NCBI GenBank assembly: GCA_016706545.1
Contig: JADJJK010000024.1
Span: 55,713-119,712 of the forward strand
Origin: Myxococcales bacterium
Lineage (GTDB): Bacteria; Myxococcota_A; Polyangia; Haliangiales; Haliangiaceae
Direction of reading: 5' to 3'
DNA: 64,000 nucleotides
A model generated the notes under the pieces. That model was given only the letters and a program-made list of their open reading frames with translations, did no database searches and was not told the DNA's origin. Every line of letters begins with the position of its first letter. The stretch's first letter is position 1. The position numbers were made by a program, and so were the translations under genes. Shown here piece after piece: positions 28,321-36,593 of this stretch.

Positions 28321-29613
28321 ATGAGCGACCTCCCCACCATCGGCCTGCTCTCCTCGGTCGCTGTGTTCGCCGCGGCGGCGGCGCTCCAGGGCACCGCCAG
28401 GGCACGGCGGATCGCCGCCGAGCTGGCAGCCCAGCCCGCGACGCCGCCATCGCTGTATCCCAAGATCAACCGCGAGGCGTGCATCTGCAGCGGCGCGTGC
28501 ATCGACGCCTGCCCTGAGCGCGAGGTCATCGCCATCGTCGCCGGGCGCCCGCAGCTGGTCCGCGCCTCCGCGTGCGTGGGCCACTCCGACTGCCTGCGGA
28601 GCTGTCCGGTGTCCGCCATCGAGCTGGTGCTCGGCACGCCGGAGCGCGGCGTCGAGGTGCCGGTCATCTCCAGCTCGTTCGAGACCACGGTCCCCGGGCT
28701 GTATGTCGCCGGCGAGCTCACCGGCATCGGGCTCATCCACAACGCCGTGGAGCAGGGCAAGCAAGCGGCCCGCGCCGCGCTCGCGTCCGCTGGCGCTCAC
28801 GGCTGCGACCACGACCTGCTGATCGTCGGCGCCGGCCCGGCGGGCCTGGGGGCCGCGCTCGAGGCCAAGCACCGGGGCGCGCGCAGCGTGGTGCTGGAGA
28901 AGGGCGAGTTCGGCGGCGCGATCAAGAGCTACCCGCGGCAGAAGATCGTGATGTCCGCGCCGTTCGAGCTGCCGGGCATCGGCAAGCTCAGGCTGCGCCG
29001 CACCAGCAAGGAGGCCCTGCTGGAGCTGTTCGCCGAGGTCATCACGCGCGCCCAGCTCGAGGTGGTCGAGCGCGCCGAGGTCACCGCCATCACCGCAACG
29101 AGCGGCGGCTTTCGCGTCGTCACCGCGGCGCGCACGTTGACCGCGCACCGCGTGGTCCTGGCCATCGGTCGCCGCGGCGCGCCTCGCCGCCTGGGCGTGC
29201 CAGGCGACGCCCTGGCGCACGTGATCTACAGCTTGCCGGATCCCGCCGCATACGCCGGACAGCGCGTGGCCGTGGTGGGCGGCGGGGACAGCGCGGTGGA
29301 GGCCGCGCTGGCGCTGGCGCAGCAGCCGGGCACCAAGGTCACCCTCGTTCACCGCGGCGCAGACCTCGGCCGCTGCAAGCCTGACAACCAGCGCGCGCTG
29401 GCGCTGGCCGTGCAGCGCGGCGCGCTCGTGCTCGCGCTGGCGACCACGATCCGCAAGCTCACCAGCGACCGCCTCGAGCTGGCTGGGCCCGCGGGCCTGA
29501 CCTCGATCGCGGCCTCGCTGGTGGTGTGCTGTCTGGGCGCCGAGCTGCCCTCACGCTGGCTGCGCAGCCTGGGCATCCAGCTCCGCGAGCTGCGAGGACA
29601 GCCGCTGTGCTGA
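28321..29613 (+). CDS. ferredoxin-like / FAD-NAD(P) oxidoreductase with N-terminal membrane anchor
   Basis: 430 residues. A hydrophobic N-terminus (LPTIGLLSSVAVFAAAAALQ) may anchor it. Two iron-sulphur-type motifs follow at residues about 53-100: CICSGACIDACPE and CVGHSDCLRSCP, where Ser and His replace the usual second Cys. Residues 115-155 (VPGLYVAGELTGIGLIHNAV) look like the C-terminal part of a flavoprotein fold. Then come the FAD motif IVGAGPAGLGAALEA and the NAD(P) motif VAVVGGGDSAVEAALALA, as in thioredoxin reductase-like proteins. It starts 51 nt after the cytochrome. It probably moves electrons between NAD(P)H and the membrane/cytochrome chain; direction unknown. Confidence 0.8.
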   Translation: MSDLPTIGLLSSVAVFAAAAALQGTARARRIAAELAAQPATPPSLYPKINREACICSGACIDACPEREVIAIVAGRPQLVRASACVGHSDCLRSCPVSAIELVLGTPERGVEVPVISSSFETTVPGLYVAGELTGIGLIHNAVEQGKQAARAALASAGAHGCDHDLLIVGAGPAGLGAALEAKHRGARSVVLEKGEFGGAIKSYPRQKIVMSAPFELPGIGKLRLRRTSKEALLELFAEVITRAQLEVVERAEVTAITATSGGFRVVTAARTLTAHRVVLAIGRRGAPRRLGVPGDALAHVIYSLPDPAAYAGQRVAVVGGGDSAVEAALALAQQPGTKVTLVHRGADLGRCKPDNQRALALAVQRGALVLALATTIRKLTSDRLELAGPAGLTSIAASLVVCCLGAELPSRWLRSLGIQLRELRGQPLC

Positions 29614-29710
29614 GCCTTGGGCCCCACCGTCTTGCCTTGGTCCCCTCGGCTCACGCCGGGCCCAGGGCCCATCGCCTCCGCCAAGGCCCCGGCGAACGCA
29701 AGGAAGTGCC

Positions 29711-31822
29711 ATGTTGAGATCCGTCCCGCGCGCCACCACCACTCCGCTCACCTACGACGAGGACGACGCGCCCAGGCGTCAGGGACCGCAGGCCCCCCCG
29801 CTTCGCATCGCCCGAGCTCACCCCGACCCGTTCGACCTGGAGTTCGCGCCGCCGACGCCCGCGGCGCCCCCGGCGCCCGCGGCGCCCCCGGCGCGCGTGG
29901 AGTCGCGCTGGCCACCTGCCGAGGTCGGCTCGCTGGCCGCGGAGCGACGGCGATGGGCTGCGCCTGATCGTTCGCCTGATCGATCGCCTGATCGATCGCC
30001 TGATCGATCGCCGGATCGATCTACTGATCGATCGCCGGATCGATCTACTGATCGATCGCCGGATCGATCTCCTGCCCCAACGCGCGACCAGCGCCTGGCT
30101 CACAGCCTGCATCCATCACCGGCTCCTCCGCTCGCCCGATCGTTCACGGGCCACACCACGCCCCCTGCGCCAAGCGAGCGAGGCCCCGTCGACCACGCGG
30201 CCTCTCCCCGCCCCGAGCCCGCAGATCGCGCCGAGCGTGCCGAGCGCGCCGAGCGCGCCGAGCTCCTGCAGACGCCAGCCTACGCGTCCGCAGAGTCCGG
30301 CGAGTCCGCAGAGTCCGCCGCGTCGCCCACGCCGACCACGTTGCTCGCCACGGGCCCCGCCGCCGTCCAGCCACGAGATCAGCCACGTGACCGGCCCCGT
30401 GACCAGGCAAAAGACCGCGCCGCCGTCCAGCCTGCCTACCCTCGTCGCAGCCGCGGCGAGTCCGCGGCGCGCCTGCTGTTCTTCGTCGCCGGCGCCCTGC
30501 TCGCAGGCTCTGTCGCGGTGTACGGCGGACGGTTGGCGCGTCGCGCGCAAGACGCCCCCGCTGCCAGGGACCAGGTGACGCCTTCGATCGCCGCCGCGCT
30601 CGCCGTGCCCAATGGGCGACTCGAGCTCGACGCCGCGCGGCGCGCGGTGACCCGCGTCGAGCAAGGCGCCCCGCGCTGGAGCGCCACGCTGCCCTCGGCC
30701 GTGGAGACGCTCTGGCTATCCGGGGCGCTGGCTCTTGGCCAGAGCACGGAGACCCTGTTCGCGATCGACCTCGACAGCGGCCGCACGCGGTTTGCGTGGA
30801 CCCTCCCTGCCACCGAGGAGTGGGCCACGCAGCCACCCACCGCGCTGGGGAGCTGCCTCTTGACCTTGACCACGCACGCGCGAAAGCTCTCCGTGCGCTG
30901 CCTGGACGTCACCACCGGGGCTCCCCGCTGGAAGAGCGAGATGCCGGCGGGACAGCTCACCACGCAGCCACCCGCCGCGGTCGACGGCGCCTACCTCTTG
31001 CAGTTCTCGGGCTGGGCCGCCGTCCTCGACGCGCGCAACGGCGCCCTCCGGATCGAGGCCGGCGGGCTGGCCCTGATGCAGGAGCCGCCGGCCCTGCTGA
31101 GCCTTGGCCGGCGCGCCACGGTCTCGTCGTGGTCCGCCAGCCGGCGGCGCTTCTCCGGCCGCAGCGCCACCTACGGCGCCGTCGCCGACGCTGGCGCGAG
31201 CTCCGGCGTCCTCTACCAGCGCCGGCTGCTCTTGCGCGCCGAGGACGCCAGCGACCAGCTCGCGACCCTCCTCGATCCCGCCGCGCCGCCGCTGCACATC
31301 TCCGCGTCGGTGTACCGCCTGTCGGATGCCACCCCGCTGGTCGGCTCCTGCGGCAAAGAGGGCCCTCCGCGCTTCCAGGTGCTCGAGCTGACGCCGCGGA
31401 TCGGCGCCTCCTTTGACCCCGCCACCGCCGACGACCGCGCCCTCGCCTTGCTCGACGTGGAGACCGGCACGCTGGCCTTCACCAGCCGCAAGGTGCCGGG
31501 CATGCGCCGCCTGGGCGCGCCGCGCGCGCCGATCTGCCGCGACGGCCGGTACTTCTTGCCGTTGACCTTCGATCGAGCCAGCGGCGCCGAGTCCTCGGCG
31601 CTGTGGATCGTCAATGCGCAGACCGGCAAGACCGAGGCCGCGGTCGCGTTCCAGGGCGGACTGGCCGCGCCGCTGCGCGACCTCACCGCCGACCACCTCG
31701 AGGGCGAGCGCCTGATCGGGGTCGCCGACGGGCAGCCGCACGAGTCCTCGTGGCGAACGCCAGCCGGCGCGCTGCGCGACGCTCGTCGTGAGCTCGAGGA
31801 GCACCTGGGGCCGCTGCCCTAA
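29711..31822 (+). CDS. membrane-anchored PQQ-like beta-propeller protein with DRSP repeat region
   Basis: 703 residues. AAGGAAG precedes the ATG. Residues 1-250 are disordered, with nine DRSP/DRST units encoded by a 12-nt DNA repeat (29961-30068), an AERAERAERAE stretch and RDQPRDRPRDQ. A single TM helix follows (LLFFVAGALLAGSVAVYGG, around residue 262). The periplasmic part has propeller-like blades: LFAIDLDSGRTRFAWTLP, VRCLDVTTGAPRWKSEMP, LALLDVETGTLAF, WIVNAQTGKTEAAV. By topology the disordered region is cytoplasmic. It lies about 100 nt after the oxidoreductase and may be cotranscribed. Function not known. Confidence 0.7.
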   Translation: MLRSVPRATTTPLTYDEDDAPRRQGPQAPPLRIARAHPDPFDLEFAPPTPAAPPAPAAPPARVESRWPPAEVGSLAAERRRWAAPDRSPDRSPDRSPDRSPDRSTDRSPDRSTDRSPDRSPAPTRDQRLAHSLHPSPAPPLARSFTGHTTPPAPSERGPVDHAASPRPEPADRAERAERAERAELLQTPAYASAESGESAESAASPTPTTLLATGPAAVQPRDQPRDRPRDQAKDRAAVQPAYPRRSRGESAARLLFFVAGALLAGSVAVYGGRLARRAQDAPAARDQVTPSIAAALAVPNGRLELDAARRAVTRVEQGAPRWSATLPSAVETLWLSGALALGQSTETLFAIDLDSGRTRFAWTLPATEEWATQPPTALGSCLLTLTTHARKLSVRCLDVTTGAPRWKSEMPAGQLTTQPPAAVDGAYLLQFSGWAAVLDARNGALRIEAGGLALMQEPPALLSLGRRATVSSWSASRRRFSGRSATYGAVADAGASSGVLYQRRLLLRAEDASDQLATLLDPAAPPLHISASVYRLSDATPLVGSCGKEGPPRFQVLELTPRIGASFDPATADDRALALLDVETGTLAFTSRKVPGMRRLGAPRAPICRDGRYFLPLTFDRASGAESSALWIVNAQTGKTEAAVAFQGGLAAPLRDLTADHLEGERLIGVADGQPHESSWRTPAGALRDARRELEEHLGPLP
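29961..30068 (+). repeat. nine-unit 12-bp tandem repeat inside a gene
   Basis: Nine consecutive 12-nt units of the form cgcctgatcgat or a one- to three-base variant (cgccggatcgat, ctactgatcgat). All are in frame and encode DRSP or DRST. Each unit carries a GATC, and unit joins create CGATCG. Confidence 0.9.
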
Positions 31823-31896
31823 AGCGAGCCGACATCACCGCGCCTCACGCCGCCCCCTTGCACAGCCCGCTGCGAGCCGACGCGAGCCCCGTGCGC

Positions 31897-32910
31897 CTAC
31901 TTCTTCGGCTTGGCGGCCTTGCCCTTGGGCTTCTTGCCGGCCTTGGGCTTGGCGGCGGCCGCTGGCCCGCCGAGCGCCTCGATCTCGCCCTCCACTCGCT
32001 TGCGCGCGTCCTCGCCCTGGCCCTTCTGCAGCTCCAGGTAGCGCTGGAACGCGGCCACCGCCTTGTCGTTGTCGTGGTTGAGCTTGTACATGAAGCCCAG
32101 GTCGTACCAGGCCTCGGCGAAGTCGGCCGACAGCTCGACCACCCGCTCGTACGCCGGGATGGCCTTGTCCACGTCTTGCTGCCGGCGATACACCACCGCC
32201 AGGTTGAACTGCATCTGCGCGTCGGTCGGCGCGAGCCCCACCGCCTTGACGAAGGTCTTCACCGCTTCATCGAGCCGGTTGGCCGTACGATACGCGACCC
32301 CGAGGTTGTTGAGGTACGTGGCGTCCGAGGGCGCCAGCGCCACCGCCTGCTCCAGGTGCTTGAGCGCCGCCTCGGTCTGCCCCTTCTGCCGCCGGATGAC
32401 GCCGAGGTTGGCGTGCGCCTCGGCGTCCTTGGGCGTGAGCGCCAGCGCCTTCTCCAGCGCGTCCGCCGCCTCGTCCACCCGGTTACTGCGGTAGTACGCC
32501 ATCCCCAGGTTGGACCAGACCACCGCGTCCTTGGGCAGGCTCTGGACCGCGTGCTCGTATGCATCCACCGCCTTGGCCAGCTCCTTGCGCTGCTTGTACA
32601 GGTGCCCAAGCGACGCCCAGGCCATACCGTGGCGCGGGTTGGCGGCCACCGCCTTCTCGAGCGCCGCGATGGCGTCGTCGGTCTTGCCCTGCGACTTGAG
32701 CGCCATCCCCTGCTTGTACAGCGCGGCGGACTCATCGGCGGAAGCTGGGGCCGCCGCGAGAACCAGCGTGGCAGCCGCCACGCCGCCCAGGAGCGCGCGC
32801 CCTAGCCGGCGCAAGGCCACGAGCCCGCGTGGGCTCCGGACCGAGAACGGCGCCCGCGGGGAAGCCTTGTCAAAAGAAGCCGGCGTGGCCGGCGCACGAG
32901 AAGCTCGCAT
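31897..32910 (-). CDS. exported TPR-repeat protein
   Basis: 337 residues. AAGGAG lies 6 nt before the ATG, which fixes the start even though the signal-like segment (LLGGVAAATLVLAAAPASA) begins only at about residue 40. About seven 34-residue TPR units cover residues 62-300 (for example AWASLGHLYKQRKELAKAVD, VWSNLGMAYYRSNRVDEAAD). The C-terminal 25 residues are Lys/Ala/Pro-rich. TPRs mediate protein contacts; the partner is unknown. It faces the propeller gene convergently with a 74-nt gap. Confidence 0.85.
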   Translation of the reverse strand: MRASRAPATPASFDKASPRAPFSVRSPRGLVALRRLGRALLGGVAAATLVLAAAPASADESAALYKQGMALKSQGKTDDAIAALEKAVAANPRHGMAWASLGHLYKQRKELAKAVDAYEHAVQSLPKDAVVWSNLGMAYYRSNRVDEAADALEKALALTPKDAEAHANLGVIRRQKGQTEAALKHLEQAVALAPSDATYLNNLGVAYRTANRLDEAVKTFVKAVGLAPTDAQMQFNLAVVYRRQQDVDKAIPAYERVVELSADFAEAWYDLGFMYKLNHDNDKAVAAFQRYLELQKGQGEDARKRVEGEIEALGGPAAAAKPKAGKKPKGKAAKPKK

Positions 32911-33271
32911 GAAGTCTCCTTGCGCGCCAGCCTACCAGATGTCCCGACAACCGCTGGCAATAGCAGCGCCCGGGCGCCGCCAGCCTGGCCTTCTTCGAGG
33001 TGATGCCATCGCGCCAGCCTGGGACGCGGTGGTCGCGCCGGAGATTCAAACAGAGCTTCAGCCGGAGATTCAACCAGAGATTCGACCAGGACTTCGACCG
33101 GCGCGGATCGCGGTGCCCACAAGCACGCGGCCATCATCTCGACGCCGCGGCGCATCCGGCACCAAGGCGACGTCCTTCACAACCAGAAGTTCACCGTCGA
33201 TGGCCGCAGCCGCCGCCGGGCAGCCCCGCAGCCGCTCCGCAGCCGCCCCGCAGCCCCGCAGCCGCGCCGCG
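32911..33271. repeat. gene-free spacer with 12-nt and 9-nt repeats
   Basis: No convincing gene. At 33041-33100 there are five diverged 12-nt units (gagattcaaaca-like). At about 33205-33270 there is a run of gcagcc/ccgca units that reads into the end of the next gene. A minus-strand frame here (ESLVESPAEALFESPA-type) is the translation of the repeat and is not counted as a gene. Confidence 0.5.
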
Positions 33272-34300
33272 TCAGGACGCCAGCTCGACCAGCGCGTCTC
33301 CGCTGGCCGAGACCTCCGAGGACAGCTCGGCGAGCTGCTTGACCATCGGCTCATCGGCAGAGAGCTTCTTGCTAGCTTCCATGCTCACCGCGGCGAGGTG
33401 GAACTTCTCCAGCGCGGCCACGTGGTTGTGCAGTCGGGCCACCATGCGCTCGCGGCCCGCGCGCAGCCGGTCGCGATACTTTCGCTGATCGTCGAGCGCC
33501 TCGCGAGCCGCGACGTACTGCGCCTTGGTCTCGGCGTCGGTGGCGGCCTCCACCCGCGAGTCGAGCTCCGCGATGCGCTGCGCCAGCTCTTGCTCGGAGG
33601 TGTGAGGCAGGCTGCTCATCCCCTCGGCGGCGCGCCGCGCCACCTCGAGCACCTTGAGGACCCCGGAGCGCAACAGATCCTTGCTCGACGCATCGTCGAC
33701 CAGGCGCACCTTCGCGGTGCCCCAGAGCGCGACGCTGCGCTCGCAGAGCTGGCGAACCTCGCCGTCGAGCTTGCCGGGCAAGGTGCGAGCTGCCGCGGCC
33801 ACCGCGTCGAGCTCCCACGCCACGTGGCGCGGCAACGTCGCCAGCGCGCCCAGAAGGCCCATGGCTGCGCCACCGGAGAGGCCGCGCAGCAGCACGCCCC
33901 AGCTCGCGGTCTCCTGCGCATAGAAGATGCGAACGCTCGCCCACGAAGCGAGCAGCGCGGCGCCGGCGCCGATGGCCACCGCCACCGCCGTGCGCTGGCG
34001 ACTACCGGTCCCAAGCGCCAGCGTCAGCCCCACCAGCAACGCGGAGACCGCCAGGGCGCCCCAGGTCGCCGACAGCGCGACGGGTACGCACGCCAGCGCG
34101 CCTAGCGCCGCGCGCCAGCGAAGGCCGCCGTGAGCCACGCCGGCTCCCAGCGCCAGCCCCATCACGCCGCCGAGCAAGGTCGGCGCGATGTGCAGGCGAG
34201 AAGCCAGCGGGATCGCGAGTGCAGAGAGACCTGCTCCCAGCGCGACCATCGCTAGCGTGGCGCGGTGAAAGCCCGGATGGTTGTCGAAACGAAGGTCCAT
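33272..34300 (-). CDS. multi-pass membrane protein with cytoplasmic coiled-coil domain
   Basis: The ATG at 34300 (MDLRFDNHPGFHRA) is chosen over a TTG four codons upstream. Several hydrophobic helices fill residues about 15-185 (TLAMVALGAGLSALAIPLA, LLGGVMGLALGAGVAHGG, LAVSALLVGLTLALG, GAGAALLASWASV). Residues 190-342 are soluble, helical and charged, predicted coiled coil (SEQELAQRIAELDSRVEAAT, QYVAAREALDDQRKYRDRL). No family is recognised. It lies downstream of recA with a 364-nt gap, so probably separate transcription. Confidence 0.7.
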   Translation of the reverse strand: MDLRFDNHPGFHRATLAMVALGAGLSALAIPLASRLHIAPTLLGGVMGLALGAGVAHGGLRWRAALGALACVPVALSATWGALAVSALLVGLTLALGTGSRQRTAVAVAIGAGAALLASWASVRIFYAQETASWGVLLRGLSGGAAMGLLGALATLPRHVAWELDAVAAAARTLPGKLDGEVRQLCERSVALWGTAKVRLVDDASSKDLLRSGVLKVLEVARRAAEGMSSLPHTSEQELAQRIAELDSRVEAATDAETKAQYVAAREALDDQRKYRDRLRAGRERMVARLHNHVAALEKFHLAAVSMEASKKLSADEPMVKQLAELSSEVSASGDALVELAS

Positions 34301-34664
34301 GTTGACCTGCAACGCGCCACCGCGCGGCCCGATCTGACATCACCGCACGAGCAACGCCCCAAGCAACGACCTGATCACGCCCCGCTCAACGCCCCGAGCC
34401 ACGACCGAGCCGGCGGCGCCGCCGCCGCCATGCTCGCCGCGGACAGCTCAAATGGCTGAAATGGATAGCGATGCCCCGAGGCCGGGCCTCGTTGCCGAGG
34501 TGCGACTACGTGGCCACGCGCGAGCGGACATCCGAGGGGGCCGGAACACCTCCGGCCCCTCGGTCAGGCAAAGGCCACGGCAAAGCCGGGCATGCCCAAC
34601 AGGCCCGGCGGCCCGGCAGGCCCGGAGCCAATGCGAGGCCACGCCCGCCCTGCGCTGCCGTAGC
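34301..34664. terminator. recA downstream spacer with strong hairpin
   Basis: This gene-free stretch contains a long inverted repeat at 34532-34563: ccgagggggccgga, loop acacc, tccggcccctcgg. The stem is 13 bp with one bulged G and is almost all G-C. There is no T-run on either side. It most likely ends or protects recA transcripts; Rho-independent termination is not proven. Other GC-rich partial palindromes (gcccggcggcccgg) lie at about 34595-34625. Confidence 0.55.
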
Positions 34665-35816
34665 TCAGGCGTTTGGCCTGCGCCCGTTGGCGGCTGGCGC
34701 CGGCGGCGCCGCGGCCTTCACGGGCTTTCCGGACTTCTCTTCTGGCTCTGGCTCGGTCGCGGCCACAGGCGGCGCGACCTCCACGCCGATGCGGCGGATG
34801 GAGTGATGGGCCAGCACCTTGGCTTCGATGGTGTTGTAGGTGTCCGGATGATCGATGAGGAACTGCTTGGCGTTCTCACGCCCCTGCCCGATGCGCTCGC
34901 CGCCGAACGAGTACCACGCGCCGCTCTTCTCGATGATGTTCGCCTCTGACGCCAGATCGACCAGGTCACCCTCCCGCGAGATGCCGTGACCGTAGAGGAT
35001 GTCGAACTCCACCTCTTTGAACGGCGGGGCCATCTTGTTTTTCACCACCTTGACCCTGGTGCGATTGCCGATGACGTCCTCTTCCTTCTTGATGGCGCCG
35101 ACGCGGCGAATATCGAGGCGAATCGACGCATAGAACTTCAGCGCGTTGCCGCCGGTGGTGGTCTCCGGGCTGCCGAACATCACGCCGATCTTCATGCGGA
35201 TCTGGTTGATGAAGATGACGATGGTCTGCGACTTGGAGATGGTGCCGGTCAGCTTGCGGAGCGCCTGGCTCATCAGCCGTGCTTGCAGGCCCACGTGCGC
35301 ATCCCCCATCTCGCCCTCGAGCTCTGCCTTGGGCGTCAGCGCGGCCACCGAGTCGATGACGATGACATCGATCGCGTTGGAGCGAACCAGCATGTCCGCG
35401 ATCTCGAGCGCCTGCTCGCCGAAGTCCGGCTGCGAGACCAGCAGCTCCTCGGTCTTGACCCCTAGCCGCTTGGCATAGTTGACGTCCAGCGCGTGCTCGG
35501 CATCGATGAAGGCGCACACGCCGCCGCGCTTCTGCGCCTCCGCCACCACGTGCAGGGTCAGCGTGGTCTTGCCGCTCGACTCCGGCCCGTACACCTCGAC
35601 GATCCGCCCGCGCGGCAGGCCGCCAATTCCCAGCGCGATGTCGAGGCCGATGGCGCCGCTTGGGACGACATGCACCTCACGCTCGACTGGGTCCTTGCCC
35701 AGGCGCATGATGGAGCCCTTGCCAAACTGCTTCTCGATGGAGCCCAGGGCCAGATCGATGGCCTTGTCGCGAGCTTGCTGAGCCGGGGTGAGCTGAGGGG
35801 TGACTTCTTTGGCCAT
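34665..35816 (-). CDS. recA: recombinase RecA
   Basis: 383 residues from the ATG at 35816 (MAKEVTPQL), with AGGAG 8 nt upstream; a nine-residue in-frame extension is rejected. Walker A is GPESSGKT, Walker B is VIVIDSVAAL, and the L2 region contains GNALKFYASIRLDIRR. It covers the full RecA family length with a Pro/Ala-rich acidic-to-basic tail. It is the last gene of cinA-thpR-recA, starting 39 nt after thpR. It catalyses strand exchange and drives the SOS response. No clear LexA box was seen directly upstream. Confidence 0.98.
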   Translation of the reverse strand: MAKEVTPQLTPAQQARDKAIDLALGSIEKQFGKGSIMRLGKDPVEREVHVVPSGAIGLDIALGIGGLPRGRIVEVYGPESSGKTTLTLHVVAEAQKRGGVCAFIDAEHALDVNYAKRLGVKTEELLVSQPDFGEQALEIADMLVRSNAIDVIVIDSVAALTPKAELEGEMGDAHVGLQARLMSQALRKLTGTISKSQTIVIFINQIRMKIGVMFGSPETTTGGNALKFYASIRLDIRRVGAIKKEEDVIGNRTRVKVVKNKMAPPFKEVEFDILYGHGISREGDLVDLASEANIIEKSGAWYSFGGERIGQGRENAKQFLIDHPDTYNTIEAKVLAHHSIRRIGVEVAPPVAATEPEPEEKSGKPVKAAAPPAPAANGRRPNA

Positions 35817-35855
35817 CGACGTTCTCCTGAAAGGGGCACGCAAGGCCGCAAGGGC

Positions 35856-36593
35856 TCAGGGGACGTGCCCTCGAGGCCAGCCGTCATCGGTCTCGAGATC
35901 GAGAGCCGCGCTGGGGATCGAGGGTTGGCCTGAAGAGCTTGCGGGGGTGGGCGCGTCTTGTGGGCCTAGCTGTAGCGGCAAGCTCTGACGTTTACGGCCG
36001 ATTTCGGACGATGAAAATCCGAAATGCGCGAGCTCGCGATACGTCAAAGTTCCTGATTTCAAAACGCTTTCTAGCAAGGAAATCCCGGCGACCTTGGTAT
36101 CACTGAACATCTGTTCCATCAAGGGCAAAAGCACCTCTGATATCGCCACTGGCTCACGCAGGCGCCCCAGGGTCACGTGCCCGACGAAGGCTGGCGCGCT
36201 CCCGGCGGCGCCGGCGAACCCCAGCGCCGAGGTCGCGTCGTCGACGCGGCGGGCCAGCTTGCCCAGCGCGTCGTCGACCGAGGACACCCCGGCCCAGATG
36301 ACCCGCGCCTTCCCGAGCTCCGGAAACGCGCCCAGCCGCGCCACCGAGAAGGAGAACGGCGCCACCCCCAGGACCGCCGCCCGCAGCCCGTCCTGCAGCG
36401 CCGAGATGGCCTCCGGTTGCGTGAGGCCCAGGAACTTCAACGTCACGTGGTACAGCGTCGGCGGCACCCAGCGCACGGCGTGCCCCGCGCTGCCGGCGCG
36501 CCGCGCCAAGGTCTCGACGGCGTCGGCCAGCGCGTTGGCGGTGCCGACCGAGACCCGCACGCCGACGAACAGCCGCTTGCCCTCGACGCTCAC
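35856..36593 (-). CDS. thpR: RNA 2',3'-cyclic phosphodiesterase (2H family)
   Basis: 245 residues from the GTG at 36593, which overlaps the cinA stop (GTGA) and follows GGGAGGTG. The two 2H-phosphoesterase motifs are HVTLKFLG (near residue 50) and HVTLGRL (near residue 155). The C-terminal 45 residues are a non-conserved Pro/Ser-rich tail. Position between cinA and recA is a recurrent arrangement. Longer in-frame extensions upstream lie within cinA and are rejected. Confidence 0.92.
   Translation of the reverse strand: MSVEGKRLFVGVRVSVGTANALADAVETLARRAGSAGHAVRWVPPTLYHVTLKFLGLTQPEAISALQDGLRAAVLGVAPFSFSVARLGAFPELGKARVIWAGVSSVDDALGKLARRVDDATSALGFAGAAGSAPAFVGHVTLGRLREPVAISEVLLPLMEQMFSDTKVAGISLLESVLKSGTLTYRELAHFGFSSSEIGRKRQSLPLQLGPQDAPTPASSSGQPSIPSAALDLETDDGWPRGHVP

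Noticed and set aside
32802..33155. Minus-strand frame of 117 codons between the TPR and membrane protein genes
   Set aside because: Its translation follows the 12-nt repeat and overlaps the well-supported TPR gene start.
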